Of a DNA stretch of 64,000 nt, positions 56,621 to 64,000 are shown piece by piece. The notes under the pieces were generated by a model that worked only from the letters and a program-made list of their open reading frames with translations, did no database searches and had not been told where the DNA came from. Made by a program: the position numbers and the translations under genes. Within the stretch, counting starts at the first letter, position 1; every line of letters starts with the position of its first letter. This stretch comes from Diphasiastrum complanatum (taxonomy: Eukaryota > Streptophyta > Lycopodiopsida > Lycopodiales > Lycopodiaceae), in the NCBI GenBank assembly GCA_029204225.1, contig CM055095.1:19491450-19555449 (forward strand), in the 5' to 3' direction.

Positions 56621-57397
56621 ATGAAACCTAGCAGGTACACTCAAGAAATTTACTTGGTCTCATTTACTGATTTTTCCAAGAAGCTAGCAGCGGCCCGTCC
56701 TTTCTTGGAGCTGCTACACTTCGATACATGACTTTTCTCAAGTGTGCAACATGAATTCTTGGTGCGTGCGGCTTATTCTACATTTGATGATGAGCTCTAG
56801 ACATTCAGGATCCCTAGATGCAACGATAAGGATCCAATTCTTGTATCACCACATATCCTAAGCCACTTGGGTTTCCCGAATGAAGGAGAGTCTATGCACG
56901 GCAAAGGGCAATCTCTTGATAGGAATTACTTGACGCATCTCTGTACGGAAGACGGTGACACCTCCATCTACAACAATGATGATTACGCTGTCAAACTCAT
57001 CTCGGATCCAAGACTTAGGGCAACAACAGACCTCCTTGCATTACTCATTGAGGTACAATCGTCAAGATTTGATAGGATTTCAAGTAGCACTTTATTTGCC
57101 CTATCATTTGGCTTGGAGGAACTTGTTACACGCCACTTCATGTGGGCAGAAAAGATAAGTATCAAATTATGTGCAGCGCTCAAAGCAAGAAAACCTCTCA
57201 CAAAGTGTGGATATCTCCTGCATATGCTTGTAAGCAAACATTACTTAGGTGACTTCCCTAGCATTCTCGCTCGAGTGCAAGAGAAATATCCAGACATTCC
57301 ACATACCACCTCGACACGAGCTCAACACTCCAAGAGGATAAAAGAGGGAGAGACAAAGACAACAAGAAACCCCACATCACTAGCAGCAACACACTAG
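56621..57397 (+). pseudogene. Unknown ORF following the Ty3 integrase (N-terminal part)
   Basis: One frame from ATG 56621 (MKPSRYTQEIYLVSFTDFSK) to TAG 57397, about 258 codons, broken by stops near 56737 and 56797. After the second stop it is open for about 200 codons: TFRIPRCNDKDPILVSPHIL, SHLGFPNEGESM, then a helical region (FALSFGLEELVTRHFMWAEK and LGDFPSILARVQEKYPDIPH) and a basic tail. The LGFPNEGE phrase recalls plant transposon-encoded domains of unknown function. It is not gag, pol or chromodomain. It sits where an env-like gene would be in some Ty3 elements, or could be an ORF1 before gag. Function unknown. Confidence 0.55.
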
Positions 57398-57400
57398 TGT

Positions 57401-57405
57401 CATTC
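57401..57405 (+). other. Target-site duplication, left copy (CATTC)
   Basis: Identical to 62390-62394 on the far side of the chromovirus. Confidence 0.88.
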
Positions 57406-58324
57406 TGTTGCGCCGGCACCTCAAAGGGCACTGGGACTTGAACGGTTTTCCCAACACGCGCTTAAGTCTAACATTCATCCATCATGCACTTACGTAAAAG
57501 CCCACTCAGAAACGTAACAAGCTTAACCATTCAGACTTAAGAAAACTGGAATCCCAACCAACCCGAAAGCCAACTCAGAATCCGTCCCCAAAAGGTAACC
57601 AAAGGCAAAGACAAGCCACACATGAAACCCAAGGCATAGTGGTCGCCAAACTGACCGATTGGCATAGCGGCAAGCCCCATGTCGATGACAGGGACCCTTA
57701 GGCGCCAGCGACGCAAAAAGGTTGTAGTAAGGGTCCTTCCACTTGGACCAGTCCCGGAGGCGAAACCGAAATGGTAATCATCCCCAAGGATCAACTTTAT
57801 TAGATTTGGAAGAGGTTACATTCATACATAGACTGGCCGGTCTCGGGGCCACCAACACGTGCTGGGCATTGTGCCTGGCTCGTGCTGGTAGAGGGAGCTG
57901 AGACCTGGCGACTGGATTCCTGGCGCTGGTTGAGCTGCCCAAGTTTCTGTCTGCCGGACTCCCCCTATAGTTTTGCTGTGATTCGGCACACCCCCTCTGG
58001 TTTGAAACATAGTGCTTTCTGGTAAAGCACGCTTTTTAGGACTTAGTTTTTATTTTGCTGATTAAGCCTGGCAAGCCTGGCAGAATCAGTCTGGCTCCCA
58101 GACATGGGTCCTGGGAGCCGTCCCGGCGGCCGAATCAACTTGCTTTCCTGACTAGGCCATGACTCGAGCTCCAGAGCTAGCTCATGACTTGTGACTACTT
58201 GACTGGCTCACCACAGGTCGGAGGCTCAGTCCTTGATGTTCTAACTTGCTCTGGGACCTTAGGGAGTGTCACCCCTTAGAGTCTTACAGGGCACACTGGG
58301 TGCACCCGAGTCAGCTTTACAACA
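57406..58324 (-). repeat. 3' LTR of the chromovirus
   Basis: 919 bp. On the minus strand it opens TGTTGTAAAGCTGACTCGGG and closes GGCGCAACA. The plus-strand copy contains CACGTG near 57857. GC content is much higher than in the copia elements. Confidence 0.93.
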
Positions 58325-58335
58325 TCCTCCCCTCG
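58325..58335 (-). other. Polypurine tract, reverse strand
   Basis: Minus-strand CGAGGGGAGGA directly before the LTR start. Confidence 0.85.
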
Positions 58336-58565
58336 TTTGAAAAAGCTGATGTCCTCATCAGGGCCAAACTAGACCTAGGACATATGGCACTAGCTTAATT
58401 CACCGGCCTTAACAACTTTGAATTACAAAATACATTGGCAGTAGCACAGGAAAAGTGTAGATAAAGTTCACTTACGTAAAACTCGTGTAAAGCTGCAAGT
58501 GATTTATTGACAAATTTAAGAAAGATACTGGGAAGTTCCTTGAACTTCAGAATGGCCATGAATGT

Positions 58566-59220
58566 TTATGTAGGAGGCATGCTGCCAGGTAGTGCTTTGT
58601 GTGCCAATTTGGGAAAACGGCTATTGCGTTGCTTCTTCTGCAGATAATCTGCTAGTACTTTAGGGGCTCCCTCCTTAAGTTTGTCTTCGTACTCCCAAGA
58701 AGCCTCAATAAGTGGAGCCCGTAGCCACTTCACTAGATATTCACATTGAACGCCAGTTCGCTTTCTATGTGTCAATATTTGTTCTGGTACAAGCTGCCTC
58801 TTCGTATCATCAAGTGTCGTTGGTGGGTGACGGAGTTCGTGTTGCCGATCAAATCGCTCATCTGGTTTGTACCGTTTGAGTAATGAGATATGAAACACAT
58901 TGTGTATATCCAAGCTGGATGGCAGCGCTAATCGGAAAGCCACTGGGTTGATCTTCTTGGTGACATAATATGGTCCTGCATAAGGTCGAGTGAACTTATG
59001 AGAAAAACCTTTTGGTAACGCAATGTTCTTTGTGTTCAGCCATACTTGATCACCTTCCTCAAATTCCAGTTCTCATCGATGTGGGTTTACGTTAGCTGCC
59101 ATACTCCTTTGTGACTACTCTAAAAATGCCTTCACCTCTGTCAGCTTTGTGTGCCACAATTCGATCATTAAGTCCATCGCCAACACATCTACACCATAAT
59201 TCTCCCTGATTTCTTGGAGT
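58566..59220 (-). pseudogene. Chromovirus integrase C-terminus and chromodomain
   Basis: In frame with the polymerase: LTEVKAFLE, TAG, SQRSMAANVNPHR, TGA, ELEFEEGDQVWLNTKNIALP, FTRPYAGPYYV, PVAFRLALPSSLDIHNVFHI and SLLKRYKPD. The chromodomain follows (PEQILTHRKRTGVQCEYLVK, then W-APLIEASWEYEDKL), ending at 58566. The domain would target integration to methylated histone H3. All three aromatic-cage positions look occupied (Tyr/Trp). The two stops are the only breaks in this part. Confidence 0.88.
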
Positions 59221-60660
59221 AGGCTAGTCACCTGAGTTGTCACTGTTGCCATCAAGTGTTCCTGTCTACTTAGTGCGACCGCCACCACATTGTTCTTTCC
59301 CGCCGTGTGTAAAATGTCTATATTGAATTTTGAGAGAAATTTTTGCCATCGCATTTGCTTTGGCGTGAGCATACCTTGGGATGAGAAGTACTTGAGTGAT
59401 ACATTATCAGTGAATGCCTTAAAGGGTTTTCCTGCCACATAATGTCTCCAATGCTCCACTGCTTGAACTACTGCGACCATTTCTTTTTCATGAGTTGGCC
59501 ATCGTCGCTCTACGTCACTCAATTTCTTTGAAAAATATGTAACAGGTTTTCCGTCTTGCATCAGCACGGCCCCAATAGCAAAGTTCGACGCGTCTATATG
59601 TATTTCAAAAGGTTTTCTAAAGTCCGGTAAGGCAAGGATGGGTTCTTGAGTGATCCGTCGTTTTAGTTCTTGGAACACTGCTTCACATTCCAGTGTCCAT
59701 GTCATCTTCAGATGAGTCTTGGTCTGCTCCAACAGTGGTGCCACAATTTTGCTAAATGCCTCAATGAATCTCCTGTAAAAGTTACATAAGCCCACAAAGG
59801 ATTTGATGCCATGAACAGTTTTAGGTGCTAGCCAATCCAAGATAGCCTTGATCTTCTTAGGATCCATTTGAATCCGTCTGTGGCCTATAACATGTCCAAG
59901 GAAGTCAACTTCCTCCACCACAAACTCACATTTCTCTCTTTTCGCGAACAAGCAGTTCCTCCTCAGTCGTTGGAGAACTGTCCTTAAATGTTTAATGTGA
60001 TCTTTAAGGTTCCGGCTAAATACTAATATATCATCGATATACACAATGACAAATTCATCTAGGCAGTCTTGAAATATATTGTTCATCAACGTGCAAAAAG
60101 TGGCTGGTGTGTTTGTTAGACCGAATGGCATCACCAGGAACTCGTGACTCCCGTACCGCGTTCGAAACGCCATTTTGTGCTCATCACCTTTAGCTATTCA
60201 AATTTGATGATATCCAGATCTGAGATCTATTCGGCTAAAGTATTTGGCATGTTTGAGTTGGTCGAATAGGTCATCAATTCTAGGCATGGGGTACTTGTTC
60301 TTGATGGTACTCTTGTTAAGCATGCGATAATCCACACACATTCGAAGAGTTTTGTCCGCCTTTTCCACGAACAACACTAGGGCTCAAAAAGGTAAAGCGC
60401 CAGGTCTAATAAAACCTTTGTTTATCAATTCACCAAGTTGTCATTTCAGTTTCGCCAACTCCTCTTGTGACATTCTGTAGGGTGCTCATGAAGTTGGCTA
60501 TGTTCCTGGTACCAACTCAATTTTATGGTCCACTGGTCTTCGAGCCGGTAGCTTAGCTGGGAGTTCCTCCGGGAACACATCGCTAAATTCTTCTAGCAGA
60601 TCTGCCACTTCTTTTGGCAAGTTTTCTTGTCCCTTCTGGGACTTCTCGGCAGATGCAAAG
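59115..60660 (-). pseudogene. Chromovirus reverse transcriptase and RNase H
   Basis: Minus-strand frame from about 60660: [98 protein letters not shown] (YIDD site), FLGHVIG, FVGLCNFYRRFIE. RNase H: FEIHIDASNFAIGAVLMQDG, HEKEMVAVVQAVEHWRHYVA, AFTDNVSLKYF. From 60173 it is open for 352 codons. Upstream, stops interrupt after PGT, PTS, KLK, LPF and HQI. It joins the integrase tail directly after EIRENYGVD, so the integrase zinc site and catalytic core are deleted. Confidence 0.9.
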
Positions 60661-61038
60661 AAAGCACTTTGACCTTGTCCCTTTCTCCATTCTTTTCATC
60701 GCTAATGCTGCAACTAGATTTTGTTCAATATCGGTATCCTTAGCATTTCCTCCGGGCAGGGCTTTTGTCACGTAGATTTGTCCCTTATAATCCAAGAGGA
60801 CCAAGTTTGAGCTCCTACCCAAAACTGCGATACAGTGTTCATTTAACCAAGGGACGTCCAAAATCACATCGAAGGCATCCATCTCTAAAATCACAAAGCT
60901 AAGTTTAGCCTTCCATCTTCCAATCTGCACCGGGATGTTCAATGTCGCTTTGTCTGCATCTAGTGCTCCCTTCGCTGTTTCTACCTTGAGAGTAGATGTA
61001 ACATTCCTGGCCATTAAGAAGCACATTGCCTCAGTCAC
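60661..61038 (-). pseudogene. Chromovirus protease remnant without active site
   Basis: Minus strand from about 61038: CFLMARNVTSTLKVETAKGA, LNIPVQIGRWKAKLSFVILE, then MDAFDVILDVPWLNEHCIAV and VLLDYKGQIYVTKALPG. This is the C-terminal half of a Ty3 aspartic protease (FDVILG-DWL.H pattern). The D-S/T-G segment should lie just upstream but is absent. A frameshift near 60660 separates it from the polymerase. Confidence 0.8.
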
Positions 61039-61464
61039 GCCCCACCACTTTTTGGTCGATAGCCCTTATAGCTAAACAATCGACAGCTATCCCGCACCGG
61101 CAGCTAACCACCCGTGCTTTACACCCGAATTCGAGCAGCATCTCTATATCAATGGTTAACCTGTATAGTTCGAATATGTCACCCCGCACCCCACAAGGTA
61201 CAGACCGTGCTTTCACCTACCTAGGCAGCACTTTGCCTCATCCGTCCTACGTGCAGACAGCGCCAGGCCCGAACCGCGAGAACTAACTGTGCTTACAACT
61301 TGAGGGCAGCACTTTGACTCATCAAGTCCCCCGTTCTGCCGACCACCTTGACTGTGGACGCACCCGTGCTTACACTGTGGGCAGCACCTTGCGCAATGGT
61401 TGTCCTGACAAATCCCAAAACGTGGCCATCCCTGTGAGACTTGCGTAGCTGACCGGCTAGTCGA
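61039..61464 (-). other. Chromovirus leader with imperfect tandem units; gag missing
   Basis: Only about 430 bp separate primer site and protease. Four similar units begin CCGTGCTT(T/A)CAC near 61112, 61206, 61289 and 61364, three of them including GGGCAGCACTTTG. No capsid or zinc-knuckle coding is present, although intact chromoviruses place gag here. Confidence 0.65.
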
Positions 61465-61475
61465 CTCTGATACCA
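61465..61475 (-). other. Primer binding site, reverse strand
   Basis: Minus-strand TGGTATCAGAG next to the LTR end at 61476. Confidence 0.88.
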
Positions 61476-62389
61476 TGTTGCGTCGACGCCTCAAAGGGCG
61501 CTGGGACTTGAGCGGTTTCCACAACACGCGCTTAAGTCTAACATTCATCCATCATGCACTTATGTAAAAGCCCACTCAGAAACGTAACAAGCTTAACCAT
61601 TTAGACTTAAGTGGAATCCCAACCAACCCGAAAGCCAACTCAGAATCCGTCCCCAAAAGGTAACCAAAGGCAAAGACAAGCCACACATGAAACCCAAGGC
61701 ATAGTGGTCGCCAAACTGACCGATTGGCATAGCGGCAAGCCCCATGTCGATGACAGGGACCCTTAGGCGCCAGTGACGCAAAAAGGTTGTAGTAAGTGTC
61801 CTTTCACTTGGACCAGTCCCAGAGGCGAAACTGAAATGGTAATCATCCCCAAGGATCAACTTTATTAGATTTGGAAGAGGTTACATTCATACATAGACTG
61901 ATCGGTCTCGGGGCCACCAACACTTGCTGGGCATTGTGCCTGGCTCGTGCTGGTAGAGGGAGCTGAGACCTGGCGACTGGATTCCTGGCGTTGGTTGAGC
62001 TGCCCAAGTTTCTGTCTGCCGGACCCCCCCTATAGTTCTGTTGTGATTTGGTGCACCCCCTCTGGTTTGAAACATAGTGCTTTCTAGTAAAGCACGCTTT
62101 TTAGGACTTAGTTTTTATTAAGCTGATTAAGCCTGGCAAGCCTGGCAGAATCAGTCTGGCTCCCGGACATAGGTCCCGGGAGCCGTCTTGGCGGCCGAAT
62201 CAACTTGCTTTCCTGACTAGGCCATGACTCGAGCTCCAGAGCTAGCTCATGACTTGTGACTACTTGACTGGCTCACCACAGGTCGAAGGCTCAGTCCTTG
62301 ACGTTCTAACTTGCTCTGGGACCTTAGGGAGTGTCACCCCTTAGAGTCTTACAGGGCACGCTTGGTGCACCTGAGTCAGCTTTACAACA
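61476..62389 (-). repeat. 5' LTR of the chromovirus
   Basis: 914 bp, the second copy of 57406-58324. It is followed on the plus strand by CATTC at 62390-62394. Confidence 0.93.
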
Positions 62390-62394
62390 CATTC

Positions 62395-63128
62395 ACACGA
62401 GGCAAGGAAGCAAAGTTAGAGTCACAACAGTTAAAAGAGCATGCCCATAGTCAATACACAAAAGAACATTCAGAGGGCCACACACAAGTAAAGACTCATC
62501 CAGTAGTAGCAAATAGCACTTGTGCAAATCCACCATCCAAGGGCATGGAATTATCAACAAAATGGGAGACACATCACAATCACCCTACCCAATGCCTAAA
62601 GACACTTCAATAGTGAAAATCATGGAAGCCATTGAAGAAGAATTGACTGCAACATCAAATCCTTCAATGAGACATTCTGAGGCAAAGGAGACAGAGGCTG
62701 AACCTGGTGTTCCACCTATGTCGTTCATGGTAAGTGACCCACCAGCCACCATCTCATCAATTCCCATCACATCAACCATCACCATCACACTACCCATCAC
62801 ACTCACCCTCACCACTACACCCCCTATTGTCTCCACAAACACACTCCCACTCTCCACCGCACCAGTCACAACAACTTCTACACAATCTCTGATGCATTTT
62901 CCAAATGTCTTTCATGCATTCTTCAACATTGAAGAATTCTCTTTTTCATTGTTAAACACACCACCTACTACAACCACACCATTTCCTACACCCACCACTA
63001 TCACTACTGCCACCACTTCCACAATACTTTGTATTTCTTCGGTCACAAATGCCGACACATCTCCAATCCCTATCACCATCACTCAAACATTACAGCTCCA
63101 TCTGCTCAATCCGTCCATCAAGAAATAG
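62395..63128 (+). pseudogene. Unknown Ty3-associated ORF: charged segment and Thr/Ser/Pro-rich linker
   Basis: Across the chromovirus the host sequence continues in a shifted frame: FTRGKEAKLESQQLKEHAHS and on to 62613. The frame at 62520-63128 then gives MEAIEEELTATSNPSMRHSE and KETEAEPGVPPMSF. About 110 residues dominated by Thr, Ser, Pro and Ile follow (for example TITITLPITLTLTTTPPIVS). The linker composition suggests a disordered or heavily modified spacer. Frameshifts near 57390 and 62600 are needed to connect the parts. No known domain. Confidence 0.5.
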
Positions 63129-63137
63129 TATACCACA

Positions 63138-64000
63138 TTGTATCAAAACATACAACAAAATCGCCCACCATCCCACGCACCTACCTCTCAACAGTATTCT
63201 CCTATTGGGGAGTGGCAGTACCTTCCAGAAAATGTGCAACGGGCCATCAACGCTCAAAGTGACGCCATGCATTACCTCTACTCTTCAACCAATGAGTATC
63301 AGAATTGGTGCAACTTCTCACAAGAGGAAAACGTGCAGCTGATAAACAAGGTACAAGAATGGCAAATTTATTCCATAGAATTAGAACAAGAGGTCGCTCA
63401 ATTAAAAAACCAAGAAAGAAAACTCTTGGCTGACCTCAAAGAGCTGCACCGAACTAACAAGGATGCTCAAGCACGCTTATAACATAGGGATGATCTCATC
63501 AAGACCCTGGAAACACAGCTAGAAGGTGAACGATGAAGCCACAGGAACTTACGGGCCGCTATGATGGGCAATATTCAACGGATTAATTTCAACCGATTCC
63601 AAGCACCACCAATCCCGGAGGGCACAATAATATCTCTCGCTTCCTATCAGAAGCTAACTTAGGTACTGATGGCGAACCAGGCGCAAGCACAACAATTGCA
63701 GCAGGCCACTCTAGCAAATCAAACTACGCTCAACACACGGATTGAGGAGCTAGAAGGATAGCTAAAAACATTATGGCAGCAGCTACAAACATTACACGCA
63801 AAGCATGAAGAAACACATGCCAAGCACCATAGACAACAGGATGTAGGAACTGATGATCCTGGACCTTCGCGCTACACAGGACAACAACGGGATAATCCAG
63901 GGTATCACTCGGCAATGGTGAAACCTCAAAGCACACAAGGGGGTACTACCACGAACCATGAACGAGGCATCTCAACTGAAGAGCCTAACCCCACTACCAC
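63138..64000 (+). pseudogene. Unknown Ty3-associated ORF: coiled-coil part (runs off right edge)
   Basis: 63138-63482 encodes QQYSPIGEWQYLPENVQRAI and, after an NQEE segment, a coiled coil with heptads (IELEQEVAQLKNQERKLLAD). Past stops at 63480 and about 63534 it continues with APPIPEGTIISLASYQKL. A second Gln-rich helix follows (MANQAQAQQLQQATLANQTT, IEELEG), then a hydrophilic tail (DVGTDDPGPSRYTGQQRDNP). It could be the N-terminal half of a Ty3 gag or the end of an extra ORF; the window ends before this can be decided. Confidence 0.5.

Larger units (their letters stand above)
57406..62389 (-). mobile_element. Internally deleted Ty3 chromovirus, reverse strand
   Basis: A 4984-bp element with LTRs 57406-58324 and 61476-62389, primer site 61465-61475, polypurine tract 58325-58335 and target duplication CATTC. 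On the minus strand it carries a protease remnant, reverse transcriptase, RNase H, integrase C-terminus and chromodomain. Gag, the protease active site and the integrase core are missing. The LTRs differ by roughly 40 positions (about 4%, mostly transitions). It lies in the unknown ORF region of the host Ty3 element. Confidence 0.93.

Overview
This window looks like a repeat-dense, AT-rich heterochromatic stretch of a land-plant nuclear genome. The evidence is the abundance of plant-type Ty1/copia and Ty3/gypsy LTR retrotransposons primed from initiator-Met tRNA (binding site TGGTATCAGAGC), a chromodomain-bearing chromovirus, and long dinucleotide microsatellites. The species cannot be named from the sequence alone. 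I see no rRNA or tRNA gene, CRISPR array or bacterial operon. Only one or two short open frames (43556-43867, and perhaps 9160-9500) could be non-transposon genes.

Layout: 1-5480 holds the 3' end of a copia element with its LTR, a reverse-strand LTR remnant, and a truncated copia fragment between two LTRs. 5500-9121 holds a reverse-strand chromovirus tail and a deleted copia element (here called family C) with LTR and primer site. 9150-16700 is mostly non-coding. It contains one arm of a 15-kb-spaced inverted repeat (11784-12893) and a small foldback element with 9-bp target duplications (14025-14459). 17275-27700 is a chain of broken elements: copia family B, a family A LTR, a Ty3 gag, a family A gag/protease, and an LTR element with zinc knuckles but no visible pol. 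28312-29347 is the other inverted-repeat arm. 29590-32760 is a reverse-strand LTR element, 32780-35433 a second family C element, 35434-38283 reverse-strand copia gag pieces with a family A LTR, and 38284-38990 two more fragments. 39000-43500 is dominated by satellites and microsatellites.

44291-64000 is a nested stack. An old Ty3 element without a chromodomain (46098-46607, 52777-57405, 62390-64000) was entered by a nearly complete copia element (46608-52776; 705-bp LTRs, target duplication AGAAG). It was also entered by a reverse-strand, internally deleted chromovirus (57406-62389; target duplication CATTC). Both insertions can be resolved to the base. Copia LTR divergence is about 1% by my count and chromovirus divergence about 4%, so the copia insertion is the younger.

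Almost every coding region is broken by stops, frameshifts or deletions. The most unusual signals are four. First, an open region of unknown function follows the integrase of the host Ty3 element (56621-57397 plus 62395-64000), with a Thr/Ser-rich linker and coiled coil. Second, a palindrome, TTCACACGTGTGAA, recurs in the LTRs and leaders of several copia families. Third, a foldback element carries about 50-bp hairpin arms. Fourth, there is the 1.1-kb inverted repeat pair. Work was by eye; no alignment or database search was run.
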